Assembly: GCA_013214355.1 (NCBI GenBank)
Contig: JABSSL010000009.1
Span: forward strand, 103,824-167,823
DNA from: Saprospiraceae bacterium
Lineage (GTDB): Bacteria > Bacteroidota > Bacteroidia > Chitinophagales > Saprospiraceae
DNA length: 64,000 nucleotides
Direction: 5' to 3'
Below are positions 55,036-64,000 of the stretch, in pieces. Under the pieces are notes generated by a model. That model saw only the letters and a list, made by a program, of their open reading frames with translations, made no database searches and was not told where the DNA came from. Position numbers and translations under genes: made by a program. Position 1 is the stretch's first letter; each line of letters begins with the position of its first letter.

Positions 55036-56091
55036 TCATGTTACGGTAGAATAGATCTCACAAGGATAGGTCTCCAAGTATTTACTCCAGTAATTACTAA
55101 TACAGGTACCCACAAAACCGATGTGTGTTGCTTTTTCTTGAAGTCGAAGAAAGAAGAAGAAATAGACAGGTTTATTCAGCATTCTAGAAGGAGGATCGCG
55201 GAGTTCTATTCTAAAGTTTAGAATATCTAGGATATCGATTGATCCCTTGTAGTGCAAGGAATTTACCTCTAATTCGGCCTTTTGGTGATCCATGATATTG
55301 AGTTGCATGCTGGAGGAATCAGTTGCTTGATCCGAAGCAAAGCCTACTATGTATTCCCCATTCAAACCTGGAATTTGATGATTATGAGGGAGATCATCAA
55401 GGCTATTTGGGGTAAAGGTCAGGGTCGTAAAGACCGAATCCATCAGGTATCTGGTAATTCTTGGGTCAGCCTCTTGATTGAATCTATTTAGAACAGATTC
55501 TCGATCGGGATATCTTTCCAGCACAATTTTACCTGCAGCAGGTACGCCGTCTCGTTTTACCGTACTATAAGTACCTAACAATATCGGACGACCATATTTC
55601 ATCGTTCCAGAAAAAAGGCAAATTAGCTTCCTGACGGGCGTAGTAATGCCTCGCTTTTCTGCTGAAATAAAGGTGTAATTCTCAATGACTTCAAAGTTGC
55701 CCTCCCAATGCTCCTCTACTCGATAGTCGATTAATACCCTTTTCTTATCAATTACTTGTATCCAAGCTAGTCCGATTGTCGCTCTTGCAAAGGAGTAGTA
55801 GTACATGATATAGTGCATGACATCCCTAACTTTGGGAGTATCCTTGATATGAAGCGTGCTAATCTGGCCTGTATCCTGATCATAAGCCAAGCCAAACTCT
55901 TCCATTAAGGCTTTCACTACTTCCACCCGGGTCATCTTTTCAATGACCAATTGTGGATATTTGATTGGGTCTTTGGCTTTGCTCAGGGAAGTATAGTTGA
56001 TCCTATTGCCCGCAGATTTCTGACTGATTTTATTAGCCTTTAGGTACTGAAGAATTTTGTTTATAACTTCAGCTGCTGTTCTGTTATTCAT
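55036..56091 (-). CDS. Protein of unknown family with possible HTH N-terminus
   Basis: A 351-residue soluble protein I cannot assign. Residues about 5-70 read like a helix-turn-helix of XRE type (AAEVINKILQYLKANKISQK, NRINYTSLSKAKDP, EVVKALMEEFGLAYDQDTGQ). The rest is a long beta-rich region with repeated F/Y/W residues (VEEHWEGNFEVIENYTFISA, PVRKLICLFSGTMKYGRPIL) and no obvious catalytic motif. It could be a transcription factor with a ligand-binding domain. It converges with the AraC gene and is divergent from the aminotransferase gene across 292 bp that show no clear promoter. Confidence 0.6.
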   Translation of the reverse strand: MNNRTAAEVINKILQYLKANKISQKSAGNRINYTSLSKAKDPIKYPQLVIEKMTRVEVVKALMEEFGLAYDQDTGQISTLHIKDTPKVRDVMHYIMYYYSFARATIGLAWIQVIDKKRVLIDYRVEEHWEGNFEVIENYTFISAEKRGITTPVRKLICLFSGTMKYGRPILLGTYSTVKRDGVPAAGKIVLERYPDRESVLNRFNQEADPRITRYLMDSVFTTLTFTPNSLDDLPHNHQIPGLNGEYIVGFASDQATDSSSMQLNIMDHQKAELEVNSLHYKGSIDILDILNFRIELRDPPSRMLNKPVYFFFFLRLQEKATHIGFVGTCISNYWSKYLETYPCEIYSTVT

Positions 56092-56383
56092 GCAAGTACA
56101 TGGATTATTAAAGTAGGAGATAGAACATGCTTATTTACAGAATATTTCTGAAAAATTCAGAAAATTTTTTAAATAATTTATTTGCAGTGAGTTAAACATT
56201 GAAATCTACAACTTCATTCAAATATTTGCCCTGGTGTTTCTTCCCAGCCTAAGCGAAATTGGAGGCTATTTGCTGTTTTGAAGAAACCGTGGCATTAAGC
56301 AGGAGCATTGTACATAAGTTGGTTTATTCCTTGTTGATCGTCGCTTTCGATTCACTGAAGAGCATGGTAGAGAGTCACCTGTA

Positions 56384-57580
56384 ATGGCAAAATTATTTGA
56401 AATGTTATTAGACTTATCAGAAAAAGTACGACTATCAAAACTGTCTTCAACGGTGGGGATTGCTGATCAAGTTACTCGTCTGAGAGAGGCTAGTCAGCAA
56501 GTGGTCGATTTCTCGGCGGGGAGAGCAACAGAAGATACGCCATCTTATATCGTGGAAGCGGCAGTGGAAGCCATGAAAAGTGGCGATACTCATCAAACGA
56601 TGGCTAAGGGCACCACCTTATTCCGATCAGCCTGCGCCAACAAACTTGAGCGTGACAATAAGATCATAGCAGACCCTGAACGAGAGATTATTGCGACGAT
56701 GGGCGTCAAGCAGGGATTGACTATCGCTTTGCTGTCGCTACTGAATCCGGGGGATGAAGTGATTGTAGAAAACCCCTGCTTCGTTAGCTATCATCAGTTG
56801 ATTGCTTATTCCGGAGGTATATCAGTGCCGGTGCCGATTCGGCCAGAAAACCAATTTCGTTGGGATAAAGCAGAGTTGGAGGCCAGTATCACATCCAAAA
56901 CCAAGGCTATCTTATTTAACTCTCCTCACAATCCGACCGGCGTGGTACATTCACGGGAGGATTTACAACTGATCGCTGATGTAGCAATTAAGTACAATCT
57001 CTATGTGATCACGGATGAAGTGTATGAACGCATGATTTGGGATGGAAATACGCATTTGAATTTGGCTTCCTTGCCAGGAATGCGCGAGCGTACCATCACC
57101 GTAATGGGACTGACGAAAAGCTTTGCGATGGGGGGGTGGCGAGTTGGGTTCATTTATGCTTCCCCAACTATCATTAGCTATATGGAGAAACTGCAGCAAC
57201 ATTTGATTACCAGTTGCAATGCCTTTGTACAGGCGGGGGCAGCTGTGGCATTTGGGGAGCCTCCCCGAGCAGAAGTCACAAGTTATTGGCAAGAGTGGCA
57301 AGAGAAGTGCCGGTTTGCCACGCAAACACTGAACGAAACTCCTGGACTGTCCACAAGTATGCCACAAGGTGCCTTCTATGCTTGGACAGATATTAGTGCC
57401 TTAGGCATTCCGTCTGAGGTTTTTTGTAAAAGATTGCTGGAAGAAATGGGGGTAGCTGTGATACCAGGTGTCTCTTTTGGCTCTATCGGTGAAGGACATA
57501 TTAGAATTACTTGCGTTAAATCCTGGCAGGAAATGGAAGATGGCATCTTTAGAATAAAGACGTTTGTAGAAAAACTTTAA
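56384..57580 (+). CDS. Class I/II pyridoxal-phosphate aminotransferase
   Basis: A 398-residue PLP enzyme of the aspartate aminotransferase fold type I. DEVYERMIWDG holds the PLP-binding Asp and Tyr, FNSPHNPTGVV the conserved Asn, TVMGLTKSFAMGGWRVGF the Schiff-base Lys, and HIRITCV the substrate-binding Arg. Length is standard. Substrate could be aspartate, aromatic or other amino acids. The next gene, a dicarboxylate/amino-acid symporter, starts 51 bp downstream, which suggests an amino-acid use context. Confidence 0.93.
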   Translation: MAKLFEMLLDLSEKVRLSKLSSTVGIADQVTRLREASQQVVDFSAGRATEDTPSYIVEAAVEAMKSGDTHQTMAKGTTLFRSACANKLERDNKIIADPEREIIATMGVKQGLTIALLSLLNPGDEVIVENPCFVSYHQLIAYSGGISVPVPIRPENQFRWDKAELEASITSKTKAILFNSPHNPTGVVHSREDLQLIADVAIKYNLYVITDEVYERMIWDGNTHLNLASLPGMRERTITVMGLTKSFAMGGWRVGFIYASPTIISYMEKLQQHLITSCNAFVQAGAAVAFGEPPRAEVTSYWQEWQEKCRFATQTLNETPGLSTSMPQGAFYAWTDISALGIPSEVFCKRLLEEMGVAVIPGVSFGSIGEGHIRITCVKSWQEMEDGIFRIKTFVEKL

Positions 57581-57631
57581 GGAGTGTTTGTAGAAATTGT
57601 TCCTCAGACCCCCAGGTTGTCAAATATTTAG

Positions 57632-58876
57632 TTGAACCTAAAATATCCTAAGTTGCGACATTGGCTCAAGCCCTATTTTGCTATCCCTTTGGCTACGAGA
57701 ATATTGATCTGGATGGTCATCGGAGTGGGAGTAGGCATGTTAATTGGAGAAAAGGCGGAGGCGATCAAGTTTTTAGGAGATGTCTTTATTAAGCTCTTGC
57801 TAATGGCGGCTATCCCTTTGGTCTTCTTTAACCTCTTAGCTGGCCTGACGGCCATGGGAGATGTACATACTTTTGGGAAAATCGGTGTGAAGGTATTAGG
57901 CTTTTATCTAATCACCACGACGATGGCCATGTCACTTGGTATAGCTGTTATGTCCTGGTTAAAGGCAGGAGTAGGGATGACCTTGACTGAAGAAGTCCCA
58001 GAAAATATTGGGGTTATGCCCAAGTTAGGGGAACTTTTTATGGAGATGATTCCTCAAAATATCTTCCGTTCTTTTGCAGAAGGTAATCTGATACAGATTG
58101 TGATTTTTGCTGTCATATTGGGCATAGTGACATTGATGATGCCAATGGAAAAAAAGGATCAGATAGAGAAAGCCTATCAAATGTTGGCTGAGCTCATGCG
58201 TAAGATGGTTGATCTTATTATGTATCTAGCGCCTATTTGTCTTGGAGCTCTAGCCGCTTATACGGCTGGCACCTACGGCTCTAAAGTCATTGGCCCCTTG
58301 GCGAAGTTTATTGGAGGAATCTACCTTGCACAATTACTCATGGTGGTCTTCTACCTACTACTTCTACAAGGGATCGGAAAGACTTCTGCTAGTTGGTTTT
58401 TGAATCAAACGACCCCGTTGTATGCCACGACCGTGGCTACCTGTAGTAGTCTAGCCAGTCTGGTAGTTGCATTGGATATCGCTGGAAAGCGACTGAAACT
58501 ACCGGAGAGCATTTACACATTTACCTTACCGCTAGGTGCGCAATTTAACAAAGACGGAACCTCCATCATGTTGACGGGGATTCTGATCTTCTCCGCCCAA
58601 GCTGCTGGCATCCATTTTGAAACTTTGGAATTGATCCAGATTGTCCTGGTAGGTTTGGTCTTAAGCGAGGGCTCTTCCGGTATTCCAGGCGGAGGGCTAG
58701 TCATCGCTATGATCTTTGCTCAGGCCTTCCATCTGCCATTGGAGATTGTTGCTATCGTTGGAGGCATTTATCGATTGATTGATATGGGTAATACCACCGT
58801 CAACTGTATGGGAGATTTGGTAGGTACCATCCTGGTATCACGTATGGAAGGCAAGTGGTCATTTTCAAAACAATAA
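57632..58876 (+). CDS. Dicarboxylate/amino-acid:cation symporter (SDF/DAACS), TTG start
   Basis: A 414-residue transporter with eight helices and two re-entrant loops. NKDGTSIMLTG (helix 7 substrate region), ATCSSLASLV (serine-rich loop 1), GSSGIPGGGLVI (loop 2) and NTTVNCMGDLVG (helix 8) are the family hallmarks of glutamate/aspartate/dicarboxylate symporters. The start appears to be TTG at 57632: a TAG stop lies directly upstream, and the first ATG (residue 28) falls inside the first helix. It should import C4-dicarboxylates, glutamate or aspartate with Na+ or H+. Confidence 0.94.
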   Translation: MNLKYPKLRHWLKPYFAIPLATRILIWMVIGVGVGMLIGEKAEAIKFLGDVFIKLLLMAAIPLVFFNLLAGLTAMGDVHTFGKIGVKVLGFYLITTTMAMSLGIAVMSWLKAGVGMTLTEEVPENIGVMPKLGELFMEMIPQNIFRSFAEGNLIQIVIFAVILGIVTLMMPMEKKDQIEKAYQMLAELMRKMVDLIMYLAPICLGALAAYTAGTYGSKVIGPLAKFIGGIYLAQLLMVVFYLLLLQGIGKTSASWFLNQTTPLYATTVATCSSLASLVVALDIAGKRLKLPESIYTFTLPLGAQFNKDGTSIMLTGILIFSAQAAGIHFETLELIQIVLVGLVLSEGSSGIPGGGLVIAMIFAQAFHLPLEIVAIVGGIYRLIDMGNTTVNCMGDLVGTILVSRMEGKWSFSKQ

Positions 58877-58908
58877 AGGAAGAAGTCATTTTCTTAAAAA
58901 AGCGAGTT

Positions 58909-60495
58909 ATGAGAGTCGTAATCAGTTCACTGTTGTTCTTCATGTTGGGGGTGAATTTAATCGCACAAAATGTTAGCACTGCGGAGGATAGGGCTGCCCT
59001 ATTCGACTACATATATCAGAAGACATTGGAACGGGAAGCTTTTTCTCCAGTCAAGGAAAAGGTTTTGGGAGTAAATGTAAAAGCAGCGATGCAAGCTTGC
59101 AGAGCGGAGGTCGTCAATGCCAAAACGGATCAGGAACTGTACTTCGCCCTTCAAAAGCTGAGCGCAGCCCGAAAAGACAGACACTTGCGTGTCCGACAGG
59201 TGGAGGATGGTTTGCGGTTGTCTTCCTTGGATTCGAAAACGGCTCCTATTCAATTTCTCCCGGATTATGGGAATCCCGATAATTACTTTCTCTTTGTTTC
59301 CAACCTGACGGAACAGACGGCTTCTTTTGTTACTGGAAAGCAACAAATCTCACTTGGCGATAAGCTTTTGGCCGTAAATGGTATGCCTTTCCCGGAATAT
59401 TTTGAGCGAGCGGAGCCCTACTTGCGCTATTCCTCTAAAAATAACCTTTGGCGTCGGATGGCACATGAACTACCCAATCTAGACAATGATTATTTGCCAG
59501 CTTCATTTTATAAGGAAAAACTGGAATTGCAGTTGGAAGATAAAGCAGGCAATCGCTACTTCGTCTCCTTACCCTATCTAGAAGAAGAAGATCTGGAATG
59601 GAAGCATGATCACGCCCGCAATTATCCCGATTTTGAGTTGGCCTTTAAAAAGCAGTCCTTTCATTTGTATCTGCCGAAAGATCCATCAAAAAAGGTCCTG
59701 CTGCTATGGTGGTATGGATTCCGAGAGAACCTGATTGAAGACATGGATTACCTGGTGGAGTACGCCGGCGAAAAAAATTTGCTGGACTGGGACATCATTA
59801 TTGACGCCACGGGGAGCAGAGGCGGCAGCCGAGGAGCCTATGTACTACAGAAACTGGTATCGAAACCCTTTAAAACCACCTTTGGAAATCTGAAACTTAG
59901 TGATATCACTCTGGACTTTGTCCATGAAATGAACGAGCGATATGTGGAAAGAAATATCAATGATAATGGTGTACCAGAATCCGTCATCGATGGAGCTTGG
60001 GTGATTGATTGGCTCAACAATGATGTGGTTCAGGGCTTGGCTAGTGGGCAGGAATACTCCAACAATGTACCCTTTAAAAACGCTCACCTGCCTAAATATT
60101 CCGATGGATACCTTCGTCCAGCAGAAAAACACTTTACTGGGCGACTGGTCTGCTTGTTCGGCCCTTGGGGTGGATCACACCTTGATCAGTTTTCGGCCAT
60201 GGTCCACGACAATGATTTGGGACATTCGATCGGCATGCCGAGCGGGGGATATAGCAACACCTGGGAATGGGAGGAAACCCTACGTTTTCCGATATCTGGA
60301 AAGCCTGTAATGGAATTCATGTGGTCCATTGGACATACCATTCGACCGAATGGTGAGATTCTAGAGGGGAACCCTGCTCAAGTGGACGAGTATTTCCCAC
60401 TTACCCGAGATAATTTCACTGATTATCTGCCGCATCTATTAGAAAAAAGTTTCAAGTGGCTCCAAAGAACTAAGGGCCAAAATGCCAAGCCCTAA
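58909..60495 (+). CDS. S41-like (C-terminal-processing-type) secreted protease
   Basis: A 528-residue protein with signal MRVVISSLLFFMLGVNLIAQ; the frame is open back to 58855, overlapping the symporter stop, but the ATG at 58909 begins the signal peptide. Residues about 120-200 are a PDZ-like region (GDKLLAVNGMPFPEYFERA). The C-terminal S41-like domain has WDIIIDATGSRGGSRGAYVL as the I-I-D-x-R-G-N-G-G analogue and RLVCLFGPWGGSHLDQFSAM, where the catalytic Ser would lie. A typical catalytic Lys was not identified. It lies 12 bp before the BNR gene, so they are co-transcribed. Confidence 0.78.
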   Translation: MRVVISSLLFFMLGVNLIAQNVSTAEDRAALFDYIYQKTLEREAFSPVKEKVLGVNVKAAMQACRAEVVNAKTDQELYFALQKLSAARKDRHLRVRQVEDGLRLSSLDSKTAPIQFLPDYGNPDNYFLFVSNLTEQTASFVTGKQQISLGDKLLAVNGMPFPEYFERAEPYLRYSSKNNLWRRMAHELPNLDNDYLPASFYKEKLELQLEDKAGNRYFVSLPYLEEEDLEWKHDHARNYPDFELAFKKQSFHLYLPKDPSKKVLLLWWYGFRENLIEDMDYLVEYAGEKNLLDWDIIIDATGSRGGSRGAYVLQKLVSKPFKTTFGNLKLSDITLDFVHEMNERYVERNINDNGVPESVIDGAWVIDWLNNDVVQGLASGQEYSNNVPFKNAHLPKYSDGYLRPAEKHFTGRLVCLFGPWGGSHLDQFSAMVHDNDLGHSIGMPSGGYSNTWEWEETLRFPISGKPVMEFMWSIGHTIRPNGEILEGNPAQVDEYFPLTRDNFTDYLPHLLEKSFKWLQRTKGQNAKP

Positions 60496-60507
60496 ATACC
60501 AAATGCC

Positions 60508-63500
60508 ATGTTTCACTTGAGAATTCCTATCGGGTATATCTGTATTCTTCTGTTGGCCTTTACCCGCGGCGAAACTCAAGGCTTCGGCCAGGCTCCTGAT
60601 CTTTCTGCTATGGAGTATCGATGTGTCGGCCCTGCCCGTGGTGGCAGAGTGACTGCTGTGGCTGGAATAGCCAAGCAACCCAGTACTTTCTACATGGGCA
60701 CCACTGGTGGAGGGGTGTGGAAAACGGAGGACTATGGGACGAGTTGGTTCAATATCTCTGACGGTTATTTTGACAGCCCCTCCGTAGGTGCGATAAGAGT
60801 GGTTCAATCAAATCCCGATATCATTTTTGTTGGAACTGGTTCTGATGGCTTGCGAAGCAATGTGATTAGCGGGAAAGGCCTGTATAAGTCTGAGGATGCT
60901 GGCCATAGTTGGAAGCATCTGGGGCTGACACAAACCGGGCATATTGGGGCCATAGAAATACATCCTGAGAATCCACAAGTTGTATTTGTGGCAGCCATCG
61001 GTCAAGCCTTCCAAGCTAATGAAGAACGCGGTGTATTTCGTACTACGGATGGAGGAGAACATTGGGAAAAAGTGCTGTATTTATCCGACACCACAGGTTT
61101 TGCTGACTTGGAGTTTAAACCGGGGAATCCGAATGTGATTTATGCGACGGCTTGGCGGGCTGAACGCAAACCCTGGACCATCATTAGTGGAGGGGAGGAA
61201 AATGGGATTTATCGTTCCGTCGATGGCGGACATCATTGGGAGAAAATAGATCACGGCCTTCCAGGCCTGAAGGGAAAGATTGACTTAGCTGTTAGTCCAG
61301 CACAACCGGATCTTTTATATGCCCTGGTAGAAGCAGATGGCACAGCAACTGGTTTGTATAGATCCGAAGATGGCGGTGATAGTTTTGAACATGTATCCAA
61401 TGAACATGACTTGTTGCATCGGGCTTTCTATTACACAAATGTCGATGCCGATCCCTTGAACCCGAATATCGTCTATGTATGTGGTAAACGATATTTCAAG
61501 TCGATAGATGGTGGTCAGACCTGGTCCAAGCTAAAGCCACCACACGCCGATAGTCACGATATGTGGATTAATCCTGAGAATCCACAATTGTTTATCCAAG
61601 CCAATGATGGCGGAGCTAATGTCACGCACAATGGCGGTAAAACCTGGTCGACTCAATTCAATCAACCCACCGCGGAATTGTATCAGGTAGAAATCGATGA
61701 TCAATACCCCTACTGGCTGTATGCTGGGCAGCAGGATAACTATACTACAATTGCGGTACCTAGTCTACCCCCAAGAACCCATCAACTAGGTAGTGCTGGT
61801 TTTATTATGGATACTGGTGGCTGTGAGACTGGGCCTGCCGTTCCGAAACCTGGAAACCCAAATATAGTGTACTCTAATTGCAAAGGTCGTTTCAGTGTCT
61901 ACGACAAATTAACGGGACAAGAACGACAATATTCCGTTGGCGGTAGCTACATGTATGGCCATAATCCGAAAGACCTCAGCTTTCGATTCCAACGCGTCTC
62001 TCCGATTCATGTCTCCCCGCACGATCCGGATGTGATCTATCATACCTCACAGTATGTGCATCGTTCGGAGGATGAAGGAAAGAATTGGCAAATAATCTCA
62101 CCAGATCTGACCGCTTGCGAAGCAGATAAGCAAGTGATTTCTGGTTCGCCAATCTCACGGGATATTACGGGAGAAGAATTTTATAGTACTATTTATGCGA
62201 TTCGCGAGTCCAAGATTAAGGAAGGTGTGATTTGGGTGGGAGCGAATGATGGACCAGTTCATGTCACCAAAGATGCTGGCCAAACCTGGAAGAATGTGAC
62301 TCCACCTACCTTGCCTCCTGGTGGCCGAGTAGATTGTGTTGAACCTTCTCCTCATGATCCCGGAAAAGCTTATATCTCCGTCTTGAGGTATCAATTGGGA
62401 GATTGGCAACCCTATATCTATAAAACAACGGATTACGGGGCCTCCTGGTCTTTGCTGACCACTGGTCAAAACGGTATTCCTGCGGATTATCCTACGAGAG
62501 TCGTTCGCGAAGACCCTATTCACCCAGGGCTGCTGTATGCCGGAACAGAGTTTGGCGTTTTTATTTCTTTTGATGATGGTCAAAGGTGGCAAAGCTTCCA
62601 ACAAAATTTACCAATAACCCCTGTTACGGATATTAAGCTGCATCGGGAAGACCTTGTCCTGTCCACCATGGGCCGTTCCTTTTGGATTTTGGACAATATC
62701 AGTAGTTTACATCAGCAGTTAGATGAGCCTGATCTGAGCAAAGCCTATTTATTCAAACCCAAGAATACAGTCCGATATCGCTACCCAAATCTGTCAAGTG
62801 ACGATGCCATTTCTACCTTCCCCAACTATCCAGAGCCGTCGGTAGTTATTGACTACTATTTACCGGAAGATCATGATTCTACCTTAATGTTAGAGGTGCT
62901 GAATGACAAAGGGGTAGTGGTCCAACGCTTTCGGGGCAGTGCCACAAAGGAATCGCTTGCATCTACCTTTGATATGAGCACTAATCGAAGCCTACACAGT
63001 CGCCACGGGGGACTTGCAGAAAGTTCAGGTTTGCACCGAATGAGGTGGGATATGAGACATTTTGGAGCTTGGGAAAAGAGTAGCGAAAGTAAATTCCAGA
63101 ACGGACCAATGGTCAGCCCTGGAACCTATCTACTACGTCTGGTGACCAAAGGCCAAGTAGTGGAACAAAGCGTAGAGCTTCTTATGGATCCTAGGTTGGG
63201 GCAGATCGGGATTACCAGAGATGATCTTAAACGACAAGAAGCCCTCAATCTCAAAGTAAGAGCCCTTCTTTCTAGTTCAAGGCTATTGGCAGCCAAAATT
63301 GAGGCGGACCTAAGTCGTACTTCCAAACCCGAATCACGGCAAAAGTTGGAGGCACTACAAGCTCTGCTAGTCCGAGCACATGGACGCTATACACAGCCAA
63401 TGCTGATTAGCCAAATTGAGTATTTAGCAGGACTAATTGATCAAGCAGATCAATTGCCTGGTGAGGATGTCTATATACGTTTTGAAGAGTTAAACACACA

Positions 63501-63543
63501 ATTGGCTCAGTTGCAATCCAAGTACCAGACAGTAAAGGACTGA
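60508..63543 (+). CDS. Large secreted BNR/sortilin-like beta-propeller protein
   Basis: A 1011-residue protein with an N-terminal signal (IPIGYICILLLAFTRG). It opens with GPARGGRVTAVAGIAKQPST and carries many BNR/Asp-box-like repeats, S/T-x-D-x-G-x-T/S-W, for example TEDYGTSW, SEDAGHSW, TTDGGEHW, SVDGGHHW, SIDGGQTW, TKDAGQTW and TTDYGASW, which form one or two beta-propellers (VPS10/sortilin-like glycosyl-hydrolase fold). The C-terminal ~250 residues have beta strands (VVIDYYLPEDHDSTLMLEVL) and an alpha-helical tail. Probably surface-exposed carbohydrate or protein binding. It pairs with the S41-like protease immediately upstream. Confidence 0.87.
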   Translation: MFHLRIPIGYICILLLAFTRGETQGFGQAPDLSAMEYRCVGPARGGRVTAVAGIAKQPSTFYMGTTGGGVWKTEDYGTSWFNISDGYFDSPSVGAIRVVQSNPDIIFVGTGSDGLRSNVISGKGLYKSEDAGHSWKHLGLTQTGHIGAIEIHPENPQVVFVAAIGQAFQANEERGVFRTTDGGEHWEKVLYLSDTTGFADLEFKPGNPNVIYATAWRAERKPWTIISGGEENGIYRSVDGGHHWEKIDHGLPGLKGKIDLAVSPAQPDLLYALVEADGTATGLYRSEDGGDSFEHVSNEHDLLHRAFYYTNVDADPLNPNIVYVCGKRYFKSIDGGQTWSKLKPPHADSHDMWINPENPQLFIQANDGGANVTHNGGKTWSTQFNQPTAELYQVEIDDQYPYWLYAGQQDNYTTIAVPSLPPRTHQLGSAGFIMDTGGCETGPAVPKPGNPNIVYSNCKGRFSVYDKLTGQERQYSVGGSYMYGHNPKDLSFRFQRVSPIHVSPHDPDVIYHTSQYVHRSEDEGKNWQIISPDLTACEADKQVISGSPISRDITGEEFYSTIYAIRESKIKEGVIWVGANDGPVHVTKDAGQTWKNVTPPTLPPGGRVDCVEPSPHDPGKAYISVLRYQLGDWQPYIYKTTDYGASWSLLTTGQNGIPADYPTRVVREDPIHPGLLYAGTEFGVFISFDDGQRWQSFQQNLPITPVTDIKLHREDLVLSTMGRSFWILDNISSLHQQLDEPDLSKAYLFKPKNTVRYRYPNLSSDDAISTFPNYPEPSVVIDYYLPEDHDSTLMLEVLNDKGVVVQRFRGSATKESLASTFDMSTNRSLHSRHGGLAESSGLHRMRWDMRHFGAWEKSSESKFQNGPMVSPGTYLLRLVTKGQVVEQSVELLMDPRLGQIGITRDDLKRQEALNLKVRALLSSSRLLAAKIEADLSRTSKPESRQKLEALQALLVRAHGRYTQPMLISQIEYLAGLIDQADQLPGEDVYIRFEELNTQLAQLQSKYQTVKD

Positions 63544-63887
63544 GCCTGATCACGGAAACCAAGCCTGTTTTACTAACAATACAAAGCCGATCAATATTTT
63601 TTTGCCACATTAACCTATGATTTTACATCCGTACATGTACGGTCCGAGATGAATACGCCTATTCCTTTGATGATTTAGGATGGGTAGGATCCTATCAAAG
63701 CAACGATCGAGGGGTGCTTTCGAATTCCCTTTCTAAAGCGCCTCTACCATGCTCCTTAGGGCCTTATGAGATATAGGGATTAAGACTTAAAAAATAAAGC
63801 CGCATCGCGATTTAATTAGCTAGTCCGGAAGATTGCTTGTTTGATTCGCCGCGGACTATTGTTTTCATCAAATTTAAATTAAAAAGC
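63544..63887. other. Intergenic region upstream of the SusC-like gene
   Basis: This 344-bp gap holds no gene. A perfect 14-bp palindrome, CCGTACATGTACGG, lies at 63629-63642, about 245 bp before the SusC-like start, and could be an operator. I see no convincing -7 box for the downstream gene. Confidence 0.3.
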
Positions 63888-64000
63888 ATGAAAAAAATCT
63901 CACTAGTTTTCGGACTGATGCTTTTTGTCGTGGGTTTCACCATGGCACAAAAGACTGTTACAGGAAAGGTGGTAGATGACTCAGGTGAATCCCTGATCGG
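63888..64000 (+). CDS. SusC-like TonB-dependent outer-membrane receptor (partial)
   Basis: The frame opens at ATG 63888 and runs off the right edge. The first ~21 residues (MKKISLVFGLMLFVVGFTMA) are a signal peptide; the rest, KTVTGKVVDDSGESLIG, is the start of the CarboxypepD-regulatory-like N-terminal domain of SusC-type nutrient receptors, which import oligosaccharides or peptides through the outer membrane. A partner SusD lipoprotein would be expected downstream, outside the window. Confidence 0.85.
   Translation, partial: MKKISLVFGLMLFVVGFTMAQKTVTGKVVDDSGESLI

Noticed and set aside
55024..55078. 9-bp inverted repeat CTTGGAGAC/GTCTCCAAG between the convergent AraC and unknown genes
   Set aside because: One arm lies in the coding tail of the unknown gene, the loop is 37 bp and there is no T-run, so a terminator is not supported.

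Overview
The window reads as a chromosomal segment of a Bacteroidota bacterium, most likely from the Saprospiria/Saprospirales part of the phylum; that lineage is an inference from gene content and was not tested by a search. The evidence is a type IX secretion C-terminal sorting domain on a giant repeat protein, a SusC-like TonB receptor start at the right edge, stand-alone MacB/FtsX-type permeases, DUF5723 and head-GIN (DUF2807) proteins, a membrane-bound AraC regulator, few Shine-Dalgarno sequences, and -7 boxes of the Bacteroidota type TAnnTTTG. I found no rRNA, tRNA, CRISPR array, intact transposase or prophage.

Layout. 1-17.9 kb holds mostly single housekeeping or accessory genes: a truncated lipoprotein, an ABC permease, small membrane proteins, acetyltransferases, a SET-domain protein, an oxidoreductase, a PDZ-hydrolase, DUF1152, RDD, TPR/DUF6624, MOSC, a class C beta-lactamase-like hydrolase next to a membrane AraC regulator, SRPBCC, DinB and DUF2807 proteins. 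18.4-28 kb holds glycyl-tRNA synthetase, a DUF5723-SH3 protein and a 1602-residue secreted protein made of twelve ~123-residue repeats, with hairpin terminators behind all three genes. 28.1-31.2 kb is a three-gene ABC efflux operon (adaptor, permease, ATPase), followed by the remains of a CPBP-type protease gene. 31.6-37 kb holds a TMTC-like membrane TPR protein, an orphan AntA-like DNA-binding protein behind an AT-rich palindromic control region, a fluoroacetate-dehalogenase-type hydrolase and a tartrate-dehydrogenase-type enzyme. 37-44.2 kb, on the minus strand, holds methylmalonyl-CoA mutase, a META lipoprotein, a cation/proton antiporter and a two-gene cassette of an MscS-like protein plus a large P-loop ATPase.

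44.4-55 kb is the most unusual block. Eleven plus-strand genes (three tandem alpha/beta-hydrolase-fold proteins with a Cys nucleophile elbow and no obvious catalytic His, a CruF-like carotenoid/lipid membrane enzyme, two SRPBCC proteins, two HSL-type esterases, an SDR, an MBL-fold hydrolase and a small membrane protein) end in an AraC regulator. Two promoters in the block, before the first hydrolase and before the SDR, share the same architecture: two direct repeats GTAAWWTGGATMAG with a 21-bp period, then exactly 20 bp, then TAACTTTG. This suggests that the AraC protein controls both transcription units and its own gene, and that the block is one regulon, possibly handling a lipid or terpenoid-type substrate.

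55-64 kb holds a protein of unknown family, an aminotransferase, a TTG-started dicarboxylate/amino-acid symporter, an S41-like protease, a large BNR-repeat protein and the start of a SusC-like receptor.
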